Source: Fulvimarina sp039652615
Lineage (GTDB): Bacteria; Pseudomonadota; Alphaproteobacteria; Rhizobiales; Rhizobiaceae
NCBI RefSeq assembly: GCF_039652615.1
Contig: NZ_JBDJAC010000010.1
Coordinates: 1-64,000, forward strand
Direction: 5' to 3'
DNA length: 64,000 bases
A program made the position numbers and the translations under genes. Under the pieces are notes generated by a model, which did not search any database, was not told the origin of the DNA, and saw only the letters and a list, made by a program, of their open reading frames with translations. Of this stretch, positions 8,198-15,763 are shown piece by piece. Positions within the stretch are counted from its first letter, which is position 1. Each line of letters begins with the position of its first letter.

Positions 8198-8982
8198 GTT
8201 TCGTCAATGCGCGTCAGATCGCAGTCTCCTACGGTGATGCGCAGATCCTCGAACAGGTCTCTCTCTCCGTGACGAAGGGCGCGTTCGTTACCATCGTCGG
8301 TGCGTCCGGCTGCGGCAAGTCGACCTTTCTGCGCATCCTCCTAGGTCAGGAGAAGCCCTCTTCCGGCCACGTGGAAATCGATGGCCACGAAATGGCAGCG
8401 GAGCCGGACCCGGAACGCGGCGTCGTCTTCCAGAAATATTCGGTTTTTCCCCATCTGACCGTTCTCCAAAACCTGATGCTGGCTTTCGATCTGGAAGGCT
8501 CAGCGCTTCTTGGCCGTGTTTTTGGTGCCAAACGGCGCGAGGCGCGCGACAAAGCCCTCAATATGATAAAGACGATCGGGCTCGACCATGCTGCGAAACG
8601 CTATCCCGCCCAGCTTTCCGGCGGCATGCAGCAGCGGCTTGCCATCGGCCAGGCGTTGCTCAAGCGCCCGAAGATCATGCTCCTCGACGAGCCCTTCGGC
8701 GCGCTCGATCCCGGCACCCGCAAGGATATGCAGGCGCTTCTCCTCGATCTCTGGCGCGAGACCGGCATGACCGTCTTCATGATCACCCACGATATCAAGG
8801 AGGCCTTCGAACTCGGAACGCGGCTTCTCGTCTTCGACAAGATACGCCACGATCCGCAATTCCCGAATGCTTATGGCGCAACCATCACCTATGATCTACC
8901 GCTCGACCACGGCAGCCGGCGAGAGGCCGCCCGAGCCGAGGCGGAAGCCGTTCTCAAGAAATCGCAAACGGAACAAAGCTAA
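8194..8982 (+). CDS. Guanidine ABC transporter ATPase
   Basis: A 262-residue ABC ATPase of the nitrate/taurine class. All motifs are present: Walker A GASGCGKST, Q loop VFQKYSVFPHLTV, signature LSGGMQQRLAIGQAL, Walker B KIMLLDEPFGALD and the switch His in MITHDIKEA. It energises import of the ligand carried by the binding protein encoded at 6310. The next gene (hydrolase) starts immediately after its stop codon, so transport and breakdown are encoded as one transcription unit. Confidence 0.92.
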   Translation: MSFVNARQIAVSYGDAQILEQVSLSVTKGAFVTIVGASGCGKSTFLRILLGQEKPSSGHVEIDGHEMAAEPDPERGVVFQKYSVFPHLTVLQNLMLAFDLEGSALLGRVFGAKRREARDKALNMIKTIGLDHAAKRYPAQLSGGMQQRLAIGQALLKRPKIMLLDEPFGALDPGTRKDMQALLLDLWRETGMTVFMITHDIKEAFELGTRLLVFDKIRHDPQFPNAYGATITYDLPLDHGSRREAARAEAEAVLKKSQTEQS

Positions 8983-10203
8983 ATGACCATCGACACCCGT
9001 TTCGACCGCCCTCTCCGATCGAGCCGCAAGGCCGGAAACCGCTCGACGGCCGAGCGCCAGCGGCTGCACCACCCGAATTTCGACGCCAAGGAAACGCGCG
9101 GCTGGAAAGCGCTTGAGGCCGAGGACAAGCTCTCCGCCGACGGCTGGAAGCGCGAGCAGAAATGGGCGCTCGACATGGGGCTGCCCGGCGCCGATTCCAT
9201 CACCGACAAGTCGATCCCGACATTCGCGCGCGGCGAGCTTCCGCATTTTGCCGGTATCAACACCTTCCTGAAGGCCCCTTACGTCGAGAATGTGCGGGAC
9301 GTCGGCAAATATGATGCCGCCGTTCTCGGCATTCCCTTCGATTCCGGCACGACCTACCGGCCCGGCACGCGCTTTGGCCCCCAGGGTATTCGCCGCATCT
9401 CGGCGCTCTATACCACCTACAATTACGAACTCGGTGTCGATCTGCGAGAGCAGATGACCCTCTGCGACGCCGGCGACGTCTTCACCATTCCCGGCAATCT
9501 GGAAAAGAGCTTCGACCAGATCTCGCGCGGCGTATCCCACGTCTTCTCGTCCGGCGCCCTGCCGATCATGCTCGGCGGCGATCATTCGATCGGCTTTCCA
9601 TGCGTGCGTGGCATCGCCGAATGCACCTCGAAGCGCATCGGCATCATCCATTTCGACCGGCACATCGACATCCAGGAAAAGGATCTCGACGAGCGCATGC
9701 ACACGACGCCCTGGTACTGGGCAACCAACCTGCCGAACGTGCCGGCGGTCAATCTGGTCCAACTCGGGATCGGCGGCTGGCAGGTACCGCGCCCCGGCGC
9801 GAAGGAAGCCTATCGTCGCCAGACCAATGTCCTCACCATCGAGGACATCGAGCATTACGGCCTCGAAAAGACCGCCGAGATCGCGCTGGAACTCGCCTGG
9901 AAGGATGCCGACGCCGTCTATGTCTCCTTCGACGTCGACTCGCTCGATTGCGGCTTCGTGCCAGGAACGGGCTGGCCGGAGCCCGGCGGCTTCCTGCCCC
10001 GCGAGGCGCTGAAGATCCTCGGTCTCGTCTCGGCGCCCGGCATCTGCGGCCTCGAAGTCGTCGAGGTTTCGCCGCCCTATGACACGTCCGATATCACTGC
10101 GCTGATGGGTGTGCGCGTCGCGGTCGAAGCGCTCGGCTCCATGTGCGCCCATGGCACGATGGGCAAGCACAAGGCGATCATCGACAAGCCGGTGACCTTT
10201 TAA
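8983..10203 (+). CDS. gdmH: Guanidine hydrolase (GdmH type, ureohydrolase superfamily)
   Basis: A 406-residue member of the arginase/agmatinase fold with the long N-terminal extension (about 90 residues) typical of nickel-dependent guanidine hydrolases such as Synechocystis Sll1077. Metal-binding motifs are GGDHSIGFP, HFDRHIDIQ and SFDVDSLDCGFVPGTGW. In place of the usual DAHxD the sequence has DRHID, followed by QEKDLDERMHTTPW, which I associate with GdmH rather than agmatinases. The reaction is guanidine plus water to ammonia plus urea. It starts directly after the ATPase stop, and the guanidine-I riboswitch strongly supports the substrate. No urease or urea carboxylase genes lie in this window. 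Confidence 0.92.
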   Translation: MTIDTRFDRPLRSSRKAGNRSTAERQRLHHPNFDAKETRGWKALEAEDKLSADGWKREQKWALDMGLPGADSITDKSIPTFARGELPHFAGINTFLKAPYVENVRDVGKYDAAVLGIPFDSGTTYRPGTRFGPQGIRRISALYTTYNYELGVDLREQMTLCDAGDVFTIPGNLEKSFDQISRGVSHVFSSGALPIMLGGDHSIGFPCVRGIAECTSKRIGIIHFDRHIDIQEKDLDERMHTTPWYWATNLPNVPAVNLVQLGIGGWQVPRPGAKEAYRRQTNVLTIEDIEHYGLEKTAEIALELAWKDADAVYVSFDVDSLDCGFVPGTGWPEPGGFLPREALKILGLVSAPGICGLEVVEVSPPYDTSDITALMGVRVAVEALGSMCAHGTMGKHKAIIDKPVTF

Positions 10204-10310
10204 GACCGCCAGACGGAAGCCAATGACCGACCGCATCGCGCCGATAAGGTCGGCACTGCTGGCCAGTGCTGAGCTTGCGCGAGCGACTTTCAATCGGAAC
10301 AGAGACGATC

Positions 10311-10790
10311 ATGCACCGCGAACACGACCACGTTCATCACGATCATTTCCACCCCTACGACATGCCGAGGGGCGGAGCGGGCCACAACCAGATGGACGCG
10401 GCCCAGTGGCAGACGCCGCACCTGCCCCACGGCACGGCGAGCGGACATGACCATCCGCACCAGCACGAGACCGATCTCGATCTCGTCGAGAAAGCCTTCG
10501 TGGAGGGGTTTCAGGCGGCGACCGATCCGACGAGCTTCCTGCGCCTTGCCGGCATTCCGTTCAAGGCGCGGCTGACGGACGGAACAGAGCTGAAGCTCCT
10601 GCGCGTCTCGCAGGAGCGCCGCGTCGATATGGGGTCACTCACCCCGCATCTCGGAGGGCAGACCTTTCGCTACGATCCCCTGCCCGGCGCCATGGTGTCC
10701 AAACGGGATAGCCTCGCTTTCGTCTATTTCGACGGCGCCTCGGCGCGCGAATTATCTTTTGAGGAAGCCCGCGCCCTGAAGGCGGATTGA
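10311..10790 (+). CDS. His-rich protein linked to guanidine hydrolase, possible nickel handling
   Basis: A 159-residue protein I cannot place in a named family. The first 52 residues hold 14 histidines, clustered as HREHDHVHHDHFH at the start and HDHPHQH near residue 50. This is a pattern seen in nickel or zinc storage and delivery proteins (HypB, UreE, SlyD tails). The remaining ~105 residues look like a folded domain (LRLAGIPFKARLTDG, RYDPLPGAMVSKRD) without Cys. It lies 107 bases after gdmH, before the operon terminator. Known GdmH enzymes need nickel and HypA/HypB-like helpers; those are absent here, so a substitute nickel chaperone is a reasonable inference. Confidence 0.7.
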   Translation: MHREHDHVHHDHFHPYDMPRGGAGHNQMDAAQWQTPHLPHGTASGHDHPHQHETDLDLVEKAFVEGFQAATDPTSFLRLAGIPFKARLTDGTELKLLRVSQERRVDMGSLTPHLGGQTFRYDPLPGAMVSKRDSLAFVYFDGASARELSFEEARALKAD

Positions 10791-10880
10791 GGGCCTGCTC
10801 GGGTGTAGAGCAGCCCCTCCCCTTCCGACCATTGGAGGACACAAGGAGCCCCCTCCCCGGCTTGGGCCTTAGAACGAAAA

Positions 10881-10909
10881 GACCCCCGGCACGCCAAGTG
10901 CCGAGGGTC
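10881..10909. terminator. Bidirectional intrinsic terminator
   Basis: A near-perfect hairpin (GACCCCCGGCAC facing GTGCCGAGGGTC) lies between the convergent guanidine operon (stop 10790) and sdhB (stop 10988). On the minus strand it is followed by TTTTCGTTCT, a proper U tract, so it should end sdhB transcripts. On the plus strand the tail CTTGTATTT is weaker. Confidence 0.8.
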
Positions 10910-10987
10910 CTTGTATTTAACGACGATGATCCAGAGCCCCAAACGCTTCAATCGAAGCGCTGAACCAAGGTCTTGGGATTGGCTGCG

Positions 10988-11767
10988 TCAAACACGCCGT
11001 TCGACCATCATCTTCTTGATTTCCGCGATCGCCTTGGCCGGGTTGAGACCTTTCGGGCAGGCCTGCGTGCAGTTCATGATCGTGTGGCAGCGATAGAGCT
11101 TGAACGGATCTTCGAGGGCATCGAGACGCTCACCCTTGGCCTCGTCGCGGCTGTCGATCAACCAGCGATAGGCCTGAAGCAGCACGGCAGGGCCGAGATA
11201 GCGTTCGCCGTTCCACCAGTAGGACGGGCACGAGGTCTGGCAGCAGAAGCACAGGATGCACTCATAGAGACCGTCGAGCTTCTCGCGGTCCTCGTGGCTC
11301 TGCTTCCACTCCTTCTGCGGCTCCGGGCTCTCGGTCTTCAGCCAGGGCTCGATCGAACGAAGCTGGGCGTAAGGCACGGTCAGGTCGGGAATCAGGTCCT
11401 TCACCACCGGCATATGAGGCAGCGGATAGACGGCGACGGTCCCGTCGATTTCGTCCATGCCCTTCGTGCAGGCGAGCGTGTTCGCGCCATCGATGTTCAT
11501 CGCGCAGGACCCGCAGATGCCTTCACGGCACGAGCGGCGGAGCGTCAGGGTCGAATCGACCTTGTTCTTGATCCACAGCAGCGCGTCGAGAACCATCGGA
11601 CCGCAATCGTCCAGATCGACGTAATAGGTATCGAGACGCGGGTTCTCATCGTCATCCGGCGACCAGCGATAGATCCGAAACTCGCGAATATTGTTCGCGC
11701 CCTTGGGCCGATCCCAGGTCTTGCCCTCGTTGATCGTCGAGTTTTTCGGAAGAGCGAGTTCGACCAT
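10988..11767 (-). CDS. sdhB: Succinate dehydrogenase iron-sulfur subunit
   Basis: A 259-residue SdhB of usual length. It carries the [2Fe-2S] ligands in SCREGICGSCAM plus the later Cys (LACTKG), the [4Fe-4S] ligands in CILCFCCQTSCPSYWW and the [3Fe-4S]/[4Fe-4S] ligands in CHTIMNCTQACPKGLNPAK. The subunit passes electrons from SdhA-bound flavin to ubiquinone at the inner membrane. Unusually, sdhC, sdhD and sdhA are not beside it: the gene upstream on the same strand is egtD, ending 81 bases before. A terminator follows its stop. Confidence 0.97.
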   Translation of the reverse strand: MVELALPKNSTINEGKTWDRPKGANNIREFRIYRWSPDDDENPRLDTYYVDLDDCGPMVLDALLWIKNKVDSTLTLRRSCREGICGSCAMNIDGANTLACTKGMDEIDGTVAVYPLPHMPVVKDLIPDLTVPYAQLRSIEPWLKTESPEPQKEWKQSHEDREKLDGLYECILCFCCQTSCPSYWWNGERYLGPAVLLQAYRWLIDSRDEAKGERLDALEDPFKLYRCHTIMNCTQACPKGLNPAKAIAEIKKMMVERRV

Positions 11768-11848
11768 GGTCGTTCAGTCCCGTCTTGATTGGTATTGGGC
11801 GCAACATAACGAGTGCGCCGCAAAACGGAAGAGGCGAATGGGCGCGGC

Positions 11849-12814
11849 CTATGCGCCCGTGCCATCTCTTGCCGTCAAGGCCACCACCGCAAAGAGCGAC
11901 CGCTCGTCGCTCCAGACCCGGTCGACCGACCAGCCGGCCGAATGCGCGAGCCCGGAAAATCCGTCGAGATCGTATTTGCGCGAACTCTCGGTGTGGATCG
12001 TCTCGCCGCCTTCGAATGTAAAGGTCTGGTCGCCCACCGAAGCACGGACCGGGTTCACGCAGACGAGATGCATCTCTACTGCCGACGCCTTGGGATTCCA
12101 GCGGGCCGCGTGTTCGAAGCTCTGGATATCGAACGAACCGCTCAGCTCCCGGTTGATCCGCTTCAAGATGTTGAGATTGAAGGCCGCCGTCACGCCGGCC
12201 TTGTCGTCATAAGCTGCAAGCAGCGTCTCGATATCCTTCTTGAGATCGATACCGATCACGAACCGCCCGCCTGCTCCCACATGGCCGCGAACACGGCTGA
12301 GCAGCGCCCGCGCCTCGTCCTGCGCGAGATTTCCGAGTGTCGATCCCGGAAAGAAGGCGCCACGATTGTCTCTCGGCAGATCGTCCGGAAGATCGAAGTC
12401 GGCCGTGAAGTCGGCCGTGACAGGACGAATCGCAAGGCCGCGAAAAAGAGCGCGAAGACGGTCGGCGGAACTTTCCAGAAAGTCCCCCGCAATATCCACC
12501 GGCACATAGCACTCAGGCGCTTCTAGCGCCGAGAGGACGATCTCCGTCTTCACGCCCGCCCCGGCACCATATTCGATCAACACCGCCTTCCTGCCGAAAA
12601 CAGCGCCGATCTCGGCCGCGTTGTCGGTCAGGATCTGCGTCTCGGTGCGTGTCGGATAGTATTCGTCGACGGCAGTGATCGCCTCGAACAGCTCCGAACC
12701 TTCGTCGTCGTAGAGCCAGCGGCTCGGCAACGTCTTCTGCTTCCTGGAAAGGCCTTCCAGCACATCGGCGAGAAAGGCCTGGCGCTGCTCGATATCGATT
12801 GCCACGACATCCAT
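11849..12814 (-). CDS. egtD: L-histidine N(alpha)-methyltransferase (ergothioneine synthesis)
   Basis: A 321-residue EgtD, which trimethylates histidine to hercynine with S-adenosylmethionine. The SAM-binding signature is LIEYGAGAGVKTEIVL, followed by YVPVDIAGDFL and AFFPGSTLGNL; the N-terminal LPSRWLYDDEGSELF and YYPTRTE stretches are also typical. The start is set at the ATG (MDVVAID); a TTG three codons upstream (12823) would overlap the egtB stop and is closer to a GAGGA sequence, so it is a real alternative. It follows egtB within a few bases. Confidence 0.94.
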   Translation of the reverse strand: MDVVAIDIEQRQAFLADVLEGLSRKQKTLPSRWLYDDEGSELFEAITAVDEYYPTRTETQILTDNAAEIGAVFGRKAVLIEYGAGAGVKTEIVLSALEAPECYVPVDIAGDFLESSADRLRALFRGLAIRPVTADFTADFDLPDDLPRDNRGAFFPGSTLGNLAQDEARALLSRVRGHVGAGGRFVIGIDLKKDIETLLAAYDDKAGVTAAFNLNILKRINRELSGSFDIQSFEHAARWNPKASAVEMHLVCVNPVRASVGDQTFTFEGGETIHTESSRKYDLDGFSGLAHSAGWSVDRVWSDERSLFAVVALTARDGTGA

Positions 12815-12819
12815 GGCGA

Positions 12820-14100
12820 TCAACCGTCCTCAGCGAGGCGCAGGCCTGAGAACTGCCAGCGGGCATCGGGCGGGAAGAAATTGCGATAGGTGGCCCGGAT
12901 GTGACCGGGCGGCGTCACGCAGGAGCCGCCACGAAGCACGAACTGGCCGCACATGAACTTGCCATTGTATTCGCCGACCGCGCCTTCCACCGGCTTGAAG
13001 CCCGGATAGGCGGAGAAGGCGCTGCGCGTCCATTCCCAGCAATCCCCGAACATCTGCTTCAGGCCGGGCGATTCCGAAGACGCAGGCTTTGGACGCAGGC
13101 GCCCCGAATCGGCGAAGTTGCCATCCATCGACATGCCCTTTGCGGCATTCTCCCACTCGGCCTCGCTGGGCAGGCGCTTGCCAGTCCAGGCCGCGAAGGC
13201 GTCGGCCTCGAAATAGCTGAGATGGGTGACGGGCGCGGACCGATCCACCGGCTGGAAGCCTCTGAGCGTCATCGACCAGTATTCGCCGTCGCGCTTCTCC
13301 CAATAGAACGGCATGTCCCAGCCGTTCTCCAGAATGTCCGCCCAACCGGACGAGAGCCAGAGGAGCGGATTGCGATAGCCGCCATCCTCGATGAAATCGA
13401 TGAATTCCCCATTGGTGACGAGACGATCTGCGAGTTTGTAGGGCTCCAGCAGTGAGCGATGACGCGGCCCCTCGCAATCGAAGGCGAAGCCCTCCCCGTC
13501 ATGGCCGATCTCGACGATGCCGCCGTCGAACGCCTTGTAGGAGACCGGTGAAACCGCCTGTCCCTCGACGGCGAGCGGCTGCGGGTCCTTGAACGCGGGC
13601 TTCAGTGGGCTCTGTGAGAAAAGATGGAGGATGTCGGTGAGAAGCAGTTCCTGATGCTGCTGCTCGTGATGGCAGCCGAGCTCCACCAGCTCGGCGACCT
13701 CGTCGCTCGGCCCCTCGTTCAGAAGCCGCGCCATCGCTTCATCCACATGGTCGCGATAAGCCATCACCTCGTCAAGCGCAGGCCGTGTGACCATACCGCG
13801 TTTCGGGCGCGGCTGCCGCTCTCCGACGCTTTCGTAATAGGAATTGAAGAGGAAGTTGTAGCGTTCGTCGAACGGCTTGTAGCCCTTGTCCTGCGCCTTG
13901 AGGATCATCGTCTCGAAGAACCAGGTCGTATGGGCGAGGTGCCACTTGGCCGGACTGGCATCCGGCATGGACTGAACGGTCGCATCGGCATCGGAAAGGT
14001 TCGCGCCGAGCCCGTTGCTCGCCTGTCGAACGCTCTCGTAGCGCTCCGTCAGTTCGGCGGATGTCGCCCGGCGGGCAAGATTGTCGGAAAGTGCGGCCAT
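12820..14100 (-). CDS. egtB: Ergothioneine biosynthesis sulfoxide synthase EgtB
   Basis: A 426-residue EgtB, the iron enzyme that joins hercynine to a thiol donor. An N-terminal DinB-like domain supplies the iron ligands: His in WHLAHTTWFFE and the HHEQQHQELL (HxxxHxE) motif. The C-terminal formylglycine-generating-enzyme-type domain shows RLPSEAEWENAAKG, FGDCWEWTRSAF and FVLRGGSCVTPPGHIR. The start is the ATG preceded by an AGGAGG ribosome binding site; an upstream in-frame start at 14157 is unlikely. Only egtB and egtD are present; no egtC or egtE homologue is adjacent, so the later C-S lyase step must be encoded elsewhere. Confidence 0.95.
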   Translation of the reverse strand: MAALSDNLARRATSAELTERYESVRQASNGLGANLSDADATVQSMPDASPAKWHLAHTTWFFETMILKAQDKGYKPFDERYNFLFNSYYESVGERQPRPKRGMVTRPALDEVMAYRDHVDEAMARLLNEGPSDEVAELVELGCHHEQQHQELLLTDILHLFSQSPLKPAFKDPQPLAVEGQAVSPVSYKAFDGGIVEIGHDGEGFAFDCEGPRHRSLLEPYKLADRLVTNGEFIDFIEDGGYRNPLLWLSSGWADILENGWDMPFYWEKRDGEYWSMTLRGFQPVDRSAPVTHLSYFEADAFAAWTGKRLPSEAEWENAAKGMSMDGNFADSGRLRPKPASSESPGLKQMFGDCWEWTRSAFSAYPGFKPVEGAVGEYNGKFMCGQFVLRGGSCVTPPGHIRATYRNFFPPDARWQFSGLRLAEDG

Positions 14101-14416
14101 GGGGACCTCCTCGCTTTCGCGTGTCAATGGACCCGGTCCATCGCTCAGGCGCGCCAATACGCCGATGAACCTTCAAAGGGTGCGACGGTAGCTAATCACG
14201 GATCGCGACAGTGCAATGAACGCAAAGCATGTGCGGCTGACGATGTTCAACGAGTGCGGAGGCTTGCCCCGCGATCACACGCGGGAAACGGGCCTGCCCC
14301 AACGCTGAAAGATCCCTGCATTCCAGGGCTTCGCGTTGAAAAACGGTGCACGGCCAGCCTCGTTCTCCGTGCGCCATTACATCGCGGGCGCAACACGCCA
14401 AAGCTCCGTCTGTCCG
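14101..14416. other. egtB upstream region, no gene seen
   Basis: This 316-base gap lies between the end of the DUF2183 gene and the egtB start, both on the minus strand. It should hold the egtB promoter. A perfect 6-bp hairpin with CCCGCG/CGCGGG arms (14268-14285) is the only structure I see, and it lacks a T tract. Short plus-strand open frames here have no protein character. Confidence 0.45.
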
Positions 14417-15574
14417 TTACCCGACAGTCTTTTCCGTTTCACGTTCGCGCTCGGCAATCCGGTTCTTTATATCCCGAACATCGTCCTCGGTGATGAAACC
14501 GGCCTCCTCGGCCTGCCTTGCCGCATCTTCGAGCGTCGGCGCGAGCGTCACAGGAATTCCCATCTCCCGCAAGTCGTCGATGCCATTGGTGATGTGGTCC
14601 TTCAAGATGCCCTTCGTCACATCACGGATATGAACCTGGCATACGCGTCCCGGATGTTCTCGTGCGACATCGGCATAGATTCGCCCGTCGTCCTGACCTG
14701 AATCGCCGATCAGCAGGAAGTTGAGGTGCGGATAGGCCCGAAAGATCCGCTCGATCATTTCGGTCTTGTGGTTGTCATGCCCGCCGGTCAGCCATTTCGA
14801 GGCATCGAGGCCGAAATCCTTCAGGAAAAACGGCCCGCGGGGAATTTTGTGGATGACGAGGAACCGGTCGAACAGATCGAACAGGTTCCACGGACTGGAC
14901 GATACGAAGAAGACCGGGTTCGTCTCCGGCCCGGCCGCCCCTTTCGCAAGCGCCCGATAGAAATGCGAGACGCCGGGAAAGGCCGTCCGCGTTTCGGCCG
15001 AATTGGCAACGACCGTTCGCCAGTGCTTGATGAAGTTGAACGCTCCGGTCTTCACGATCGTATCGTCGATATCCGAAATCACGCCGTATTCGGCCTTGTC
15101 GGACACGGAGCGAACGGGAAGCTCGGCCCCGATATCCTTGCGCGCCGACTCGTAGCCGCGCACCTCGCCAAGCTCGATGCGAACATGATCCCATGGCTGC
15201 GAGAGCGTGTTCGGATCGAGCCTGACATTGATGTCGAAATAGCCTTCGTCGTCCGTGCGTGTCTCGCCGCTCTGGTCGCCGATGCTCCAGAAGATCTGGG
15301 CGCCGAAAATCTCGTCGGTCTCGTAGCGCTTGAAGGTCAGCTTGAGATTTTCGATCAGCGACGTGGTCGGCGGCGCGCTGATCGCGCCATTGTCCTCGAT
15401 CACCCGTCCGCGCATCCAGACGCCTTCGGCGCCGGCCATCCCGACGAAGGGCAAAAGGATGGGCGTACCAAGCTTGCCGAGCCGACGTTTCGTCTCGAAC
15501 CTGAGCTTGTCCCACCGCTTTTCGGCCCAGTGGACGCCTTTTCGAATCGTTCTTGCTGCCATTCTTGGCGACAT
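14417..15574 (-). CDS. App1/DUF2183-family phosphatase
   Basis: A 385-residue protein of the DUF2183 (App1, phosphatidate-phosphatase-like) family. The N-terminal half contains a beta-sandwich-like region (RGRVIEDNGAIS). The catalytic HAD-type motif is VISDIDDTIVKTGAF (DxDxT), followed by VFFVSSSPWNLFDL, HKTEMIERI and NFLLIGDSGQDDGRIY, which match HAD motifs II to IV. Yeast App1 is a phosphatidate phosphatase; the bacterial substrate is not established. The start is the ATG giving MSPRMAART; a second ATG four codons on is possible. It is divergent from the M23 peptidase gene. Confidence 0.85.
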   Translation of the reverse strand: MSPRMAARTIRKGVHWAEKRWDKLRFETKRRLGKLGTPILLPFVGMAGAEGVWMRGRVIEDNGAISAPPTTSLIENLKLTFKRYETDEIFGAQIFWSIGDQSGETRTDDEGYFDINVRLDPNTLSQPWDHVRIELGEVRGYESARKDIGAELPVRSVSDKAEYGVISDIDDTIVKTGAFNFIKHWRTVVANSAETRTAFPGVSHFYRALAKGAAGPETNPVFFVSSSPWNLFDLFDRFLVIHKIPRGPFFLKDFGLDASKWLTGGHDNHKTEMIERIFRAYPHLNFLLIGDSGQDDGRIYADVAREHPGRVCQVHIRDVTKGILKDHITNGIDDLREMGIPVTLAPTLEDAARQAEEAGFITEDDVRDIKNRIAERERETEKTVG

Positions 15575-15763
15575 AGGCCAGCAAAGCGCGAAACACAGGC
15601 GGTTGCGGTCGCGGCCATCTTCATGATTGTTTCGTCGCAAGAATCATGTCGTGAAGAAGCCAGTGCGGCGATGACTTGAGCGCGACGCGGCGCTGTCTCG
15701 CGCTGGTTGCGAAAGCGGGCCGGCGTCGCTCTGCTTCTTGCTTTTGCCCTTTTTTTGATCGAC

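Noticed and set aside
8896..10293. 465-codon minus-strand open frame over gdmH
   Set aside because: Antisense shadow of the guanidine hydrolase, without domain character.
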